This document shows, piece by piece, positions 17,391 to 26,808 of a stretch of DNA of 64,000 nucleotides (its first letter is position 1; the number at the start of each line of letters is the position of its first letter). The stretch is from Pelagimonas sp. (GTDB lineage: Bacteria > Pseudomonadota > Alphaproteobacteria > Rhodobacterales > Rhodobacteraceae), in assembly GCA_025210455.1 (NCBI GenBank), contig JAOARQ010000050.1, forward strand, positions 1-64,000, written 5' to 3'. The notes below the pieces were generated by a model that saw only the letters and a list, made by a program, of their open reading frames with translations, ran no database searches and was not told where the DNA came from. The translations under genes and the position numbers were made by a program.

Positions 17391-18157
17391 TATGGAAATC
17401 TCGGTTTGCGTTTTTCAAGGAATGACGAAATGCCTTCGGCAGCTTCGGGCGCGCCGATGGCATGGGCCATGACATCGCGTTCCAGATCCAGCTGGGCGGC
17501 TTCGCTCTGGTCGTAGGCCTGCGCCACCAGATCGCGGATCCGGGATTGGGCCTGCCGGGGGCCGCGGGCCAGTTTGTCAGCCATTTTCATGGCCTGTTCA
17601 AAGGCCTGGCCGGGTTCGGTACAGTGCGATACCACCCCAAGGGCCTGCATGCGTTCTGCTGAAATGGGGGTGGCCATCAGGCACATTTCCATTGCCAGTT
17701 GCCGAGGCAGACAGCGCGCAAGCGATGCGGTCAGGCCGCCATCAGGCACCAGACCGGCCTTGACATAGGCGGCGGTAAACTGCGCGTCGCGGGCCGAGAC
17801 AATCATATCGCAGGCCAGTGCCAGCGATAGGCCAGCGCCCGCTGCGCCCCCTTCGATGGCGGCGATAACCGGGACCGGGCAGGCGCGGATGGCGCGGATC
17901 AGATCCTGCAGCAGATCCACCCGGTCACGGCGTTCTGCTTCGGTCAGTTTCTGGCGCTCGATCAGCACATTCAGATCCCCGCCAGCGCAGAAAAATCCGC
18001 CCTCAGAGGTCAGGATGATGGCGCGCAACTGGGGATCCTGCGCCTGTTTGGTGGCTGTGTTGATCGCATCATACAGCGCGGGCGTCAGAGCCCCGCGTCG
18101 CGTTTCATTGCCATTCCAGATGATCAGCCGATCACCGCGATCTTCTATCCGGGCCAT
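17390..18157 (-). CDS. Enoyl-CoA hydratase/isomerase family protein
   Basis: 255 residues, crotonase fold. The CoA-binding and oxyanion segments are FFCAGGDLNVLIE (about 51-63) and AAIEGGAAGAGLSLALACDMIVSARDAQFTAAYVKAGLVPDGG (about 98-140). The second half of the active site reads VPDGG, as in isomerase-like members lacking one of the two hydratase glutamates. It hydrates or isomerises an enoyl-CoA in the same operon as the FadB-like protein, so it probably handles a special intermediate such as a branched or dicarboxyl-CoA (compare PimE). It abuts its neighbours without spacing. Confidence 0.87.
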   Translation of the reverse strand: MARIEDRGDRLIIWNGNETRRGALTPALYDAINTATKQAQDPQLRAIILTSEGGFFCAGGDLNVLIERQKLTEAERRDRVDLLQDLIRAIRACPVPVIAAIEGGAAGAGLSLALACDMIVSARDAQFTAAYVKAGLVPDGGLTASLARCLPRQLAMEMCLMATPISAERMQALGVVSHCTEPGQAFEQAMKMADKLARGPRQAQSRIRDLVAQAYDQSEAAQLDLERDVMAHAIGAPEAAEGISSFLEKRKPRFP

Positions 18158-18570
18158 CAGCGTCTCTCTGAGATTTTCTTGAGCACAGCGCTGGCGCGGG
18201 CAAAGAGGGTGCCATCTGCCCCGCGCAACTCGGCTTTGGCGAAGGCGGTTTTGCGTCCGCCGCCCTCAACATAGCCCTGCGCCACAACGCGCTGCCCCGA
18301 GGCGGGCGCCGCGATGAAATCACTGGTCAGTGACAGGGTCAGCACATCGGGCAGCGTGTCCCCATCCCCAAACCAGCGCGACGCGGCAAAGCCCGCAGCG
18401 GTATCCAGCAGCATCGCGGCGATCCCGCCATGCAGGGTATCGACGCGGTTCAGGTGCTGCGGGCCAATGTCGAGCGTGACCAGAACGGTGGTCTGCCCTT
18501 CAAAGGCAACGTCATAGCCCACCAGATCGCGCGCGCCGGTGCGGGGGATATCAGGCTGCGTTAAGGTCAA
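18157..18570 (-). CDS. Hotdog-fold acyl-CoA thioesterase, PaaI family
   Basis: About 137 residues from a TTG start at 18570. The hotdog core is NRVDTLHGGIAAMLLDTAAGFAA (about 42-64), with the PaaI-type HGG and catalytic aspartate, then TLSLTSDFIAAPASGQRVVAQG. The family hydrolyses CoA esters and often rescues CoA from dead-end intermediates. The frame is open further upstream, but that extension lies inside the dehydrogenase gene and looks unlike the family. The TTG start gives a 20-base overlap and a family-typical length. The precise start is uncertain. Confidence 0.8.
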   Translation of the reverse strand: MTLTQPDIPRTGARDLVGYDVAFEGQTTVLVTLDIGPQHLNRVDTLHGGIAAMLLDTAAGFAASRWFGDGDTLPDVLTLSLTSDFIAAPASGQRVVAQGYVEGGGRKTAFAKAELRGADGTLFARASAVLKKISERR

Positions 18571-19681
18571 TGAACCGCTCCAGGTGGTAATCGCTGTCGC
18601 CAAAGCGGTGGTCGCCCATGACGATGCGTTTGGCCACATGGGCCAGTTCATATTCCTGTGTCATCGCAATGCCGCCATGCATCTGAATGGATTCCTCGGC
18701 GATGCGCTTGGCGATCTGCCCCATCAGGGCCTTGGCGGCGCTGATCTGGCGATCACGTTCTGCGGGCGCGGTATTCAGATTGCCAGCGGCATTGATCACG
18801 GCGGATCGCGCCTGTTCCATTTCAATCAGCATCTCGGCAACGCGATGCTGCAATGCCTGAAAACTGCCCAGCGGCTTGCCGAATTGCTTGCGGGTCATCA
18901 GGTAATCCTGAGTCATTTCGCAGGCGGTGTGCATGGCCCCCAGCATTTCTGCCATCTGCGCCAGTGAGGCCCGCGCATAGGCGGTTTCGAGCGCGGCAAA
19001 GCCCTGACCGGCGGGCCCAAGGCGCGCAGAGGCGGGCAAGGTGACGGTGTCAAAAGTGACCTCGGCGGCGCGGCCCCCGGCAGCCAGGCTATAGCCCTGA
19101 AGATCGACGCCAGCGGTTCCAGCAGGCACAAGGAACAGTGAAATCCCGTCGCGGTCACGCAGCCCGCCGCTTTCGCGGGCAGAGACGATCAGCGCATCGG
19201 CAGCTTCGGCATTGATCACCACGCCTTTGCGGCCATTCAGAGTGATCTGATCCTCGCCCTGTGCGCTGCAGCTGACATAGGGCAGATCATAGCGTGCCTG
19301 CGGTTCGGTATGGGCCAGCGCCAGATGGGTGCTGCCCGCGACAATGCCGTCGATCATGGTTTTCTGGTCATCGCTGCCCAGCATTGCCAGCAAAGACCCG
19401 GCCAGCACGGCAGTATCAAGGATTGGTTCAACCACGCCCGCGCGCCCGAGTTCTTCGAAGACCACGGCAAGATCCCCGCCTTCGCCACCAAAACCGCCCT
19501 GATCTTCGGTAAACAGCGCGCCGATCACGCCCAGTTCGGCCAGTTGGCCCCAGATGTCGTCTGAAAAGCCGCGCGGGCTGTCCATCAAGCTGTTGCGCAA
19601 TCCGGTGTCGTATTTATCCGCCAGAAAGCGGCGCAGCGTGTCCGATAGCATTTGGCGGGTTTCGCTGAGTTCGAAATTCAT
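18551..19681 (-). CDS. Acyl-CoA dehydrogenase, small subunit type (PimD-like)
   Basis: 376 residues with the three acyl-CoA dehydrogenase domains: helical N-terminus (about 1-115), beta domain (about 120-215) and C-terminal helical domain with TRKQFGKPLGSFQALQHR (about 265-283) and QMHGGIAMTQEYE. It is paired with a second dehydrogenase gene with which it overlaps by four bases. This large plus small pairing is characteristic of the PimC/PimD type and of heteromeric steroid acyl-CoA dehydrogenases. I could not place a catalytic glutamate with certainty in this subunit, whereas the partner has one in HERTNIAG, so the two may form a mixed oligomer. Confidence 0.87.
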   Translation of the reverse strand: MNFELSETRQMLSDTLRRFLADKYDTGLRNSLMDSPRGFSDDIWGQLAELGVIGALFTEDQGGFGGEGGDLAVVFEELGRAGVVEPILDTAVLAGSLLAMLGSDDQKTMIDGIVAGSTHLALAHTEPQARYDLPYVSCSAQGEDQITLNGRKGVVINAEAADALIVSARESGGLRDRDGISLFLVPAGTAGVDLQGYSLAAGGRAAEVTFDTVTLPASARLGPAGQGFAALETAYARASLAQMAEMLGAMHTACEMTQDYLMTRKQFGKPLGSFQALQHRVAEMLIEMEQARSAVINAAGNLNTAPAERDRQISAAKALMGQIAKRIAEESIQMHGGIAMTQEYELAHVAKRIVMGDHRFGDSDYHLERFIDLNAA

Positions 19682-20877
19682 CCCCGACCTCCCAGTGCCA
19701 CTTTGGCGATAATGTTCTTTTGCACTTCGTTTGCGCCGCCAAAGATCGAAATTTTGCGGTTGTTGAAGTAGGATTTGGTGGCGGCCCCGGCATCGAGCGG
19801 ATCGGGCAGGGGCTGGTTTGAGCCTTCCACCGCCTCAGAGGCGAATGGCATGGCATAGGGGCCAACGGCGCGGCGCGTCAGGTCGTTGATGCTTTGCCGG
19901 ATTTCCGTGCCTTTCACCTTGAGCATTGAGGCCTCAACCCCCGGTGCCTTGCCCGCGCCCGCAGCGGCCAGAATGCGCAGGTTTGAGGTGGCCATGGCCA
20001 TCAGCTCAATTTCCACCTGCGCGATACGGGCGGCGAAATGCGGGTTTTCTGACAGCGGGCGGCCATTGTGATTGGCCGATTTGGCCACCCGTTTGAGGGT
20101 TTCAAGACCTGCCTGACTAAAGCCAACCCCGGCGATATTCGTGCGCTCATGGGTGAGCAGATATTTGGCGTAGGTCCAGCCCTTGTTTTCTTCGCCAACC
20201 AGATTTTCCACGGGCACTTTGACATCGGTCAGCCAGACTTCGTTGACCTCGGGGGTGCCATCCAGCAAGACGATGGGGCGCACTTCGACGCCGGGGGTGT
20301 TCATGTCGATCAGCAAAAAGCTGATACCTTCCTGAGGTTTGCATTCCGTGTCGGTGCGCACGAGGCAGAAGATCATATTGGCGTGCTGGCCCAGGGTGGT
20401 CCAGGTTTTCTGACCATTGACGATATAATGATCGCCATCGCGCACGGCGCGGGTTTTCAGGCTGGCCAGATCCGATCCGGCCCCCGGTTCGGAATAGCCC
20501 TGACACCACCAGTCTTGGCCGGTCAGTATCCGGGGCAGCCAGCGGTTCTGCTGTTCCTTTGAGCCAAAGGTCATCAGCACCGGGGCCAGCATCGACAGGC
20601 CAAAGGGCACGATACGGGGCGCATGGGCGCGGGCGGCTTCTTCTTCGTAGATGTTGCGCTGAACCGCGCTCCATTCTGCGCCGCCGAACTCTTGCGGCCA
20701 GTTTTGCGCCAGCCAGCCGCGTTCTTGCAGGGCGGCGTGCCAGGCTTCCATATCGGCTTTGGTCAGCTCCTTGCCCAGACGCACTTTTTCCGAAACGGTT
20801 TTATCCAGCTTTTCCTCTAGAAAGGCACGCACTTCGGCGCGAAAGGCCATTTCCTGTTCGGTATATGCAAGATCCAT
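19678..20877 (-). CDS. Acyl-CoA dehydrogenase, large subunit type (PimC-like)
   Basis: 399 residues from the ATG at 20877, which has AAGGAAAGGA upstream; an open extension to 20940 is not needed. Landmarks are WCQGYSEPGAGSDLASLKTRA (about 122-142, FAD/substrate loop), NGQKTWTT, THERTNIAGVGFSQ (about 240-253, with the likely catalytic glutamate) and the C-terminal IFGGANEVQKNIIAKVALG. It introduces the 2,3 double bond into an acyl-CoA and passes electrons to ETF. The length and loop resemble pimeloyl-CoA dehydrogenase large subunit. It forms a coupled pair with the gene that follows it on the minus strand. Confidence 0.9.
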   Translation of the reverse strand: MDLAYTEQEMAFRAEVRAFLEEKLDKTVSEKVRLGKELTKADMEAWHAALQERGWLAQNWPQEFGGAEWSAVQRNIYEEEAARAHAPRIVPFGLSMLAPVLMTFGSKEQQNRWLPRILTGQDWWCQGYSEPGAGSDLASLKTRAVRDGDHYIVNGQKTWTTLGQHANMIFCLVRTDTECKPQEGISFLLIDMNTPGVEVRPIVLLDGTPEVNEVWLTDVKVPVENLVGEENKGWTYAKYLLTHERTNIAGVGFSQAGLETLKRVAKSANHNGRPLSENPHFAARIAQVEIELMAMATSNLRILAAAGAGKAPGVEASMLKVKGTEIRQSINDLTRRAVGPYAMPFASEAVEGSNQPLPDPLDAGAATKSYFNNRKISIFGGANEVQKNIIAKVALGGRG

Positions 20878-20891
20878 ATCCGATCCTTTCC

Positions 20892-22067
20892 TTAGTAAAT
20901 TTCCACGAGACCGGCCGCACCCATCCCGCCACCGATACACATAGAGACAACACCCAGTTTTGCGCCGCGGCGTTTGCCTTCGCGCAGAATATGACCGACC
21001 ATGCGCGCGCCGGTCATGCCAAAGGGGTGACCAATCGCGATAGAGCCGCCATTGACGTTGTAGATGTCCGGGTCAATCCCAAGCCTGTCGCGGCAATAGA
21101 GCGCCTGACTGGCAAAGGCTTCGTTCAATTCCCACAGGTCGATATCCTGCACAGTCAGCCCGTGGCGTTCCAGCAGGCGGGGCACGGCAAAGACCGGGCC
21201 GATGCCCATTTCGTCAGGCGCGCAGCCTGCCACGGCAAAGCCTTTGAAGGCGCCCATGGGGGTCAGCCCCTGTCTGGCCGCGTCGCTTTCCGACATGACA
21301 ACCACGGCTGCCGCCCCATCTGACAGCTGCGAGGCATTCCCGGCGGTGATAAAGCCGCCTTCGCGCACGGGATCGAGCCCCTGAAGGCTGTCCAGCGTGG
21401 TGTTCGGGCGATTGCATTCATCGCGGGTGACCGTGACGGCGCGTTCCGATACCTCGCCGGTTTCCTTGTCTTTGACCTGCATGACCGTTTCCATCGGCAC
21501 GATTTCATCGGCAAACAGGCCGTTTTCCTGTGCGGCGGCAATGCGTTGCTGCGAACGCAACCCGTATTCATCCTGTGCATCCCGGCTGACGTCATATCGT
21601 TTTGCAACGATATCGGCGGTTTCGATCATCGTCATGTAGATGTCAGGCATATGCGCTTCCATCCAGGGATCGCGCACCTGTGTATTGGTGGGCTGCACCA
21701 GCGAGATGCTTTCCAGACCGCCCGCCACAATGGGGCCGGAGCCATCGGCTTTGACGGCCTGCGCGGCCATGGCGATGGATTGCAGACCAGATGAACAAAA
21801 GCGGTTCACTGTCATGCCTGATGTGGTGTTGGGCAGTCCGGCGCGCAGGGCGATCTGGCGGGCGATGTTGTGGCCCGTGGCGGTCTGCGGAAAGCCACAG
21901 CCCATGATGCAGTCTTCGACGCTGTCTGGGTCAATCCCGGCGCGGGCCACGGCATGTTGCACCACGTGTCCGCCCATGCTGGCCCCATGAGTGTTGTTGA
22001 ACGACCCGCGAAAGGCCTTGGCCAGGCCGGTGCGCGCGGCGGAAACGATGACGGCTTGATCCATCAC
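20892..22067 (-). CDS. Acetyl-CoA acyltransferase (thiolase)
   Basis: 391 residues. The nucleophilic cysteine lies in VNRFCSSGLQSIAMAAQ (about residue 87), the active-site histidine in SIAIGHPFGMTGARM (about 345) and the second cysteine in MCIGGGMGAAGLVE (about 377). It cleaves 3-ketoacyl-CoA with CoA to acetyl-CoA and a shortened acyl-CoA, the last step of each cycle. Sequence style (AIVSAARTGLAKAFRGSFN) is that of catabolic thiolases and not of PhaA-type biosynthetic enzymes. It directly follows the FadB-like gene, as pimB and pimF are functionally paired in R. palustris. Confidence 0.92.
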   Translation of the reverse strand: MMDQAVIVSAARTGLAKAFRGSFNNTHGASMGGHVVQHAVARAGIDPDSVEDCIMGCGFPQTATGHNIARQIALRAGLPNTTSGMTVNRFCSSGLQSIAMAAQAVKADGSGPIVAGGLESISLVQPTNTQVRDPWMEAHMPDIYMTMIETADIVAKRYDVSRDAQDEYGLRSQQRIAAAQENGLFADEIVPMETVMQVKDKETGEVSERAVTVTRDECNRPNTTLDSLQGLDPVREGGFITAGNASQLSDGAAAVVVMSESDAARQGLTPMGAFKGFAVAGCAPDEMGIGPVFAVPRLLERHGLTVQDIDLWELNEAFASQALYCRDRLGIDPDIYNVNGGSIAIGHPFGMTGARMVGHILREGKRRGAKLGVVSMCIGGGMGAAGLVEIY

Positions 22068-24161
22068 TCAGGCCTCCTTGTTGAGATCGTCAAAGCTGCG
22101 CCCTTCGGCGACCAGCTGTTTCAGCAGCGGGGCGGGTTCCCAGAAATGCGGGTTTTCCTGTGCCAGATCCTCTAGATCCTGCAGGATCTTGGGCAGCCCC
22201 TGCAGATCGGCCCATTTCAGCGGGCCACCGCGATAACGGGGAAAGCCGTAGCCAAAGAGCAGCACCATATCCACATCAAGTGGGCGGCGGGCGATGCCCT
22301 CGCCGACGATCTTTGCGGCCTCATTGACCATTGCAGCCATATAGCGGCGCATGATTTCTGCGGCGTCAAAGCTGCGCGGGGTCAGGCCTTTTTCCTGCCG
22401 CTCGGCTGCGATCAGTTCGGTCACGGCTGGGTTTGGGGTGCCGCCGCGCTTGCCCTTTTCATAGATGTAATAGCCGGTGCCGGTTTTCTGGCCAAAATGC
22501 CCGGCTTCGCACAGCTTGTCGGCATATTCGGTATCGCGCGCGCCCTTGGGCAGCCCTTCAGCGCGTTTGCGTTTGCGCACGGCCCAGCCGATATCCAGCC
22601 CGGCCAGATCAGAAACGGCAAATGGCCCCATGGGAAAGCCAAAGCCAGTGACGGCGGTGTCGATGTCAAACGGGCTGGCCCCATCCAGCACCATGTGATC
22701 CGCAGCGGCGCGATAGGTGGACAGAATGCGGTTGCCGATAAACCCGTCACAGACACCCGAACGCACGCTGATCTTTTTCAGCGCTTTCCCCAGCGCAAAG
22801 CCGGTGGCGACAACATCCGGCGCGGTCTGATCCGGCACGACGATTTCCAGCAGCTTCATCACATGGGCGGGTGAAAAGAAGTGCAGGCCAATCACATCCT
22901 GAGGGCGCGAGGTGGCGGCGGCGATTTCATTCACATCCAGATATGAGGTGTTCGACGCCAGAATGGCACCGGGTTTGCAGATGGCATCCAGTTTGCCAAA
23001 GACCTCTTTTTTGACGCGCATGTCTTCGAAGACGGCTTCGATCACCAGATCCACCTGCGCCAGGGCGCTGTAATCCGTGGCTGGTGTCAGCGCCGTTTCG
23101 GTGAGGGTGGTGAACTGATCCTGAGAGATCTTGCCGCGTTTCAATGCGCCTTGCAGGTTGCCTTCGATACGCCCTTTTGCGGCCTCGGCGGCCTCTGGGG
23201 ACATTTCAAGCAGGGTCACGGGCAGCCCGGCCAGCAAAGCGGCTGTGGCAATGCCAGCGCCCATGGTGCCGCCACCGATCACACCGATGCTATCCAGCGC
23301 GCGGGGGGAAACACCTTTTAGCTCTGGCAGGTTTGACACTGCGCGTTCCGAGAAAAACGTATGGATCATGCCCTGACGCTGGTCGGTCTGCATCAGTTCG
23401 GTGAACAGGCGGCGTTCTTCCTTGATGCCCTCGGCAAAGGGCCGTTCCGAAGCGGCCTGCACACCGCGCACCGCATAGGCGGGCGACAGCTGACCGCGAC
23501 CCTTTTTCAGCAGAGCATTGTAAGAGGCGTCCCAGTCGATGGCTTTGGGAGCAGGCAGTTCGCTGACTGCGCGGCGTGATTTGCCGTCTGAGAGCAGTTT
23601 GCGCGCAAAGGCCAGGCCGTTTTCGCGGGGGTCGCCTTTGGCGATGTCATCAATGATGCCCAGGCTCAGCGCTTCGCTGGCTTTGATGTGGCGCCCGCTT
23701 GAGATGGCTTCGATGGCCACCTCTGACCCTACCAGCCGTGACAGACGCTGTGTGCCGCCCGCACCGGGGATCAGCCCCAGATGTACTTCGGGCAGGCCCA
23801 CGCGCGCATCGGGTGTGGCCACGCGGTAATGGCAGCCCAGAGCGATTTCCAGCCCGCCGCCCAGCGATACCCCATGCATGGAGGCCACCAGCGGTTTGGG
23901 GCTGGCTTCGATCCGGGTGCATAGATCGGGCAGGTTTGGTTCCATCAGCGGTTTGCCGAATTCTTTGATATCGGCCCCGGCGATAAAGGCGCGGCCCTGC
24001 CCCAGAATGACAATGGCCTGCACGGCGTCATCTGCTTCGCTGGCGATCACCGCATCTTGAATACCCTGCCGCACCGCCTGAGACAGCGCGTTTACAGGGG
24101 GATTATTGATGGTGATCAAGGCGATACCGTCGATCACCTCGGTTGTGACAACTTCCGTCAT
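22068..24161 (-). CDS. Bifunctional enoyl-CoA hydratase / 3-hydroxyacyl-CoA dehydrogenase (FadB/PimF-like)
   Basis: 697 residues. The N-terminal crotonase domain (about 1-190) shows SMHGVSLGGGLEIALGCHYRVA and VHLGLIPGAGGTQRLSRLVG with both hydratase glutamates in place. The NAD Rossmann domain begins at about residue 293 (IGVIGGGTMGAGIATAALLAG). The dehydrogenase active site is GLHFFSPAHVMKLLEIV (about 422-438), and two C-terminal helical domains follow. It carries out the two middle steps of beta-oxidation. It is somewhat shorter than E. coli FadB and of the alphaproteobacterial type. It follows the IclR gene by 21 bases with a plausible ribosome site (GAAAGGACATTCC). Confidence 0.93.
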   Translation of the reverse strand: MTEVVTTEVIDGIALITINNPPVNALSQAVRQGIQDAVIASEADDAVQAIVILGQGRAFIAGADIKEFGKPLMEPNLPDLCTRIEASPKPLVASMHGVSLGGGLEIALGCHYRVATPDARVGLPEVHLGLIPGAGGTQRLSRLVGSEVAIEAISSGRHIKASEALSLGIIDDIAKGDPRENGLAFARKLLSDGKSRRAVSELPAPKAIDWDASYNALLKKGRGQLSPAYAVRGVQAASERPFAEGIKEERRLFTELMQTDQRQGMIHTFFSERAVSNLPELKGVSPRALDSIGVIGGGTMGAGIATAALLAGLPVTLLEMSPEAAEAAKGRIEGNLQGALKRGKISQDQFTTLTETALTPATDYSALAQVDLVIEAVFEDMRVKKEVFGKLDAICKPGAILASNTSYLDVNEIAAATSRPQDVIGLHFFSPAHVMKLLEIVVPDQTAPDVVATGFALGKALKKISVRSGVCDGFIGNRILSTYRAAADHMVLDGASPFDIDTAVTGFGFPMGPFAVSDLAGLDIGWAVRKRKRAEGLPKGARDTEYADKLCEAGHFGQKTGTGYYIYEKGKRGGTPNPAVTELIAAERQEKGLTPRSFDAAEIMRRYMAAMVNEAAKIVGEGIARRPLDVDMVLLFGYGFPRYRGGPLKWADLQGLPKILQDLEDLAQENPHFWEPAPLLKQLVAEGRSFDDLNKEA

Positions 24162-24182
24162 GGAATGTCCTTTCTTCGTAAT

Positions 24183-24962
24183 CTAGTCGCGTCGCGCCAG
24201 CGATGGCGCGCGCCCCATGCGTAATTCCAGATCCCGGACCAGATCCCGCAGCGCTGGTCCGACTTCTTGTTCCATGCGGTCCACGCTAAGCCCGGTCGGG
24301 AGCGCGCCACAGGTAAAGGCTACAGGTGCCCCGTATTCCCCCGCGTAAAACGGTACGCTGACCGCGTTGATGCGGCGGGTGTAATGGGTGTCGGCTGGCG
24401 TGATGACAAAGCCGCGCGCCAGCAACTGGCCATAGCCTTCGCGGCGCAGCATATGCTGTTCGGTTGTCGGGGCCAGCTGGTCAAATGCGGCGTCCCCCAT
24501 GGCGGATAGCACCGCCAGCCCCGAGGATGACCCGAACACCTCAAGACGGTGACCCGGTTCCAGCCAGATCGACGCGGTGTTGCGCGGTCGCCAGGTGCGG
24601 GCCAGCATCATCTTGCGATCGTCGCGCACGGCGATCAAAGACAGGGTGCCGGTGTCATCCGCGATCTTCTGCATCGCTTCAGAGGCCATTTCCACAAAGC
24701 TGAGCGACACCTGCGCCACTGACCCCAGCGCCAGCACCGCCGGACCCAGACGGAACTTATCGTTGCGTCCGGCGTGGCTGAGATAGCCCAGTTCGGTCAG
24801 CGTATAGGTCAGCCGCGTCAGGGTGGGTTTGGGCAGGTTTGTGCGCTGTGACAGCTCGGCGTGGGTCAACCCGTCATCGCTGGCGCGAAAGGCGCGCAAA
24901 ACGCTGAGCCCCCGCGCCAGAGTGTTGGCGAACTTTCGGTCTGCCGTTCGATCCGTTGTCAT
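24183..24962 (-). CDS. IclR-family transcriptional regulator
   Basis: 259 residues. An N-terminal winged helix (about 12-75: ARGLSVLRAFRASDDGLTHAELSQRTNLPKPTLTRLTYTLTELGYL) is followed by the IclR effector domain, with ARTWRPRNTASIWLEPGHR and YTRRINAVSVPFY. IclR proteins of this type control degradation of aromatic or carboxylic acids. Its ATG follows the dctM-type stop codon with no gap (TAGATG on the minus strand), so it is co-transcribed with the transporter and degradation genes and is the natural candidate to control the whole operon. Confidence 0.9.
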   Translation of the reverse strand: MTTDRTADRKFANTLARGLSVLRAFRASDDGLTHAELSQRTNLPKPTLTRLTYTLTELGYLSHAGRNDKFRLGPAVLALGSVAQVSLSFVEMASEAMQKIADDTGTLSLIAVRDDRKMMLARTWRPRNTASIWLEPGHRLEVFGSSSGLAVLSAMGDAAFDQLAPTTEQHMLRREGYGQLLARGFVITPADTHYTRRINAVSVPFYAGEYGAPVAFTCGALPTGLSVDRMEQEVGPALRDLVRDLELRMGRAPSLARRD

Positions 24963-26303
24963 CTACCGCGCCCCCATGGGGATCAGCAGCGACAGCGCCG
25001 GGAAGGCCATGATCAGGATCAGCACGATCACATCCACGGACAGGAAGCGGGCGATGCCTGCAAAGATCCGGTCAATGGGGGCCTCTTTGCCCACCACATT
25101 GGCGATTACAAAGACGTTCAGCCCCACAGGTGGCGTGATCAGCCCGATTTCCAGCAGTTTGATCACCACGACGCCAAACCAGATCAGATTCAGACCATAG
25201 CTTTCGACCAGTGGCACCAGCAGCGGCAGGGTCAGAACCATGATGCCAATCGGATCAAGGAACATGCCCAGCAGCAGATAGATCAGCGCAATGCAGATCA
25301 TCAGAGTGATCACCGACATATCGGCAGCAGACACGGTGTTGACGATCACCGGCGCAATGCCTGTCAGCGCAATGAACGAGACAAACACCTTGGCCGAGGC
25401 GGCAATCAGAAAGATCGCAGCGGTTTGAACGCAGGTTTCCTTGACGCTCTCCCACAGCCCTATCAGGGTCAGGTTTCGCTGTGCAAAACCGATCAGCGTG
25501 GCGGCGGTGACGCAGACTGCTGCGGCTTCGGTGGCGGTGAAGATACCGCCATAGATGCCGCCAATGATGACAACGAACAGCAAAAAGGCGGGCCAGGCGG
25601 CGATGGCGGCATCGCGGCGCTCTTTGGCGCTATATTCTTCGCCAACCATCGGCGCCACTTCGGGGCGGCGTGCGACCCAGATCCAGATCACCAGCACAAA
25701 CCCTGCAAGTGTCAGCAGGCCGGGCAGAACGCCCGCAAGGAACAGCTGCGAAATCGAGGTTTCAGTAAAGATGCCATAGATGATGAACAGCACCGAGGGC
25801 GGGATCAGCGAGCCAAGCGTGCCCCCGGCAGCGACACTGGCGGTGGCCAGTCGCGGGTCATAGCCCATGCGTAGCATTTCAGGCGTACAGATCCGCCCCA
25901 TGGTGGAGGCACAGGCAATCGACGACCCGGTGATGGCGGAAAACCCACCGCAGCCGATGACGCTGGCCATGGCCACCCCGCCGGGGATACGTGTCATCCA
26001 GACCTTGGCAGCAAAGTAGATTTTTGTCGTAATGTCAGCGCGATAGGCGATATGACCCAGCGCTACAAACAGCGGGATCATTGACAGGGAATAGGAATGC
26101 ACCAGATCAAAGCTGTTGTTGAACACCATCGACGTTGTTGCCCGGATGGCGCGTTCGGGCATGAATGTCCCGGTGCGGAAGGCGAAGATGATGAAGGTTG
26201 CGACCACCGCCACAGCCCCCAGCGCAAAGGCGATAGGCACGCGCAGCGCGAGCAGAACCAGAACCGCGGCAAAGGCGATCAGACCAATTGTTGCGGGATC
26301 CAT
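24963..26303 (-). CDS. TRAP transporter large permease (DctM family)
   Basis: 446 residues, about 12 hydrophobic segments. Family landmarks are PIAFALGAVA near the start, IGCGGFSAITGSSIACASTMG (about 125-145), GGTLGSLIPPSVLFIIYG and the C-terminal FLDPIGIMVLTLPLLVPL with LIWFGVVVIKLLEIGLITPPVGLN. It uses the sodium gradient to bring in an organic acid delivered by the binding protein. It overlaps the small permease gene by one base. The substrate is probably the acid degraded by the genes downstream. Confidence 0.93.
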   Translation of the reverse strand: MDPATIGLIAFAAVLVLLALRVPIAFALGAVAVVATFIIFAFRTGTFMPERAIRATTSMVFNNSFDLVHSYSLSMIPLFVALGHIAYRADITTKIYFAAKVWMTRIPGGVAMASVIGCGGFSAITGSSIACASTMGRICTPEMLRMGYDPRLATASVAAGGTLGSLIPPSVLFIIYGIFTETSISQLFLAGVLPGLLTLAGFVLVIWIWVARRPEVAPMVGEEYSAKERRDAAIAAWPAFLLFVVIIGGIYGGIFTATEAAAVCVTAATLIGFAQRNLTLIGLWESVKETCVQTAAIFLIAASAKVFVSFIALTGIAPVIVNTVSAADMSVITLMICIALIYLLLGMFLDPIGIMVLTLPLLVPLVESYGLNLIWFGVVVIKLLEIGLITPPVGLNVFVIANVVGKEAPIDRIFAGIARFLSVDVIVLILIMAFPALSLLIPMGAR

Positions 26304-26800
26304 CAGTGCGCCCCCTTATCGTCCACAGTTTCACCACGCAGGATGGTGCGGATATCGCTCAGCATCAGCGCCCCCAGGCGCAGCCAGCAGGCCCCCAGAG
26401 CCGCCACATACAGCAGCCGTCCGGGCCACTTCGGCAGACCAAGGTCACCAAAATAAAAGCTGCCCGATGCCCATTCGTTCAGAAAGGCGCGCCCCCCCGC
26501 ATAAATCAGCGGGGCCAGCGCAAGAAGGCCCACAAATGACCCCAGAACCACCAGCCATGACCGCAGCCGTGGCGGGAACCGGTTTGAGACAAATTCGACC
26601 ACCACATGCGCCCGTTGGGCCGTGGCCACAGCCAGTGGCAGCAGGATCGCTGCGACCATCAGCTCTTCGACGATGATGTTGCTGTCGGGAATATTCAGCC
26701 CGACCAGCCGCGCCACAACATTCGCAGCGATCAGCACGCCCATCAGGATGACTGCCGCAGCCCCGAGGCCAAGCAGGATCTGTTCAAACCGGTGTCCCAT
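26303..26800 (-). CDS. TRAP transporter small permease (DctQ family)
   Basis: 165 residues with four hydrophobic segments. Conserved features are NVVARLVGLNIPDSNIIVEELMVAAILLPLAVATAQRAHVVVEFV (split over about 27-72) and the final membrane segment ending in LGALMLSDIRTIL. It forms the membrane complex with the DctM-type protein and sits between the binding-protein and large-permease genes, the usual TRAP gene order. Confidence 0.9.
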   Translation of the reverse strand: MGHRFEQILLGLGAAAVILMGVLIAANVVARLVGLNIPDSNIIVEELMVAAILLPLAVATAQRAHVVVEFVSNRFPPRLRSWLVVLGSFVGLLALAPLIYAGGRAFLNEWASGSFYFGDLGLPKWPGRLLYVAALGACWLRLGALMLSDIRTILRGETVDDKGAH

Positions 26801-26808
26801 GGGTCAGC

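Noticed and set aside
18571-18651. Longer N-terminus of the hotdog thioesterase
   Set aside because: The extra 27 codons lie within the conserved end of the dehydrogenase gene and do not look like the PaaI family.
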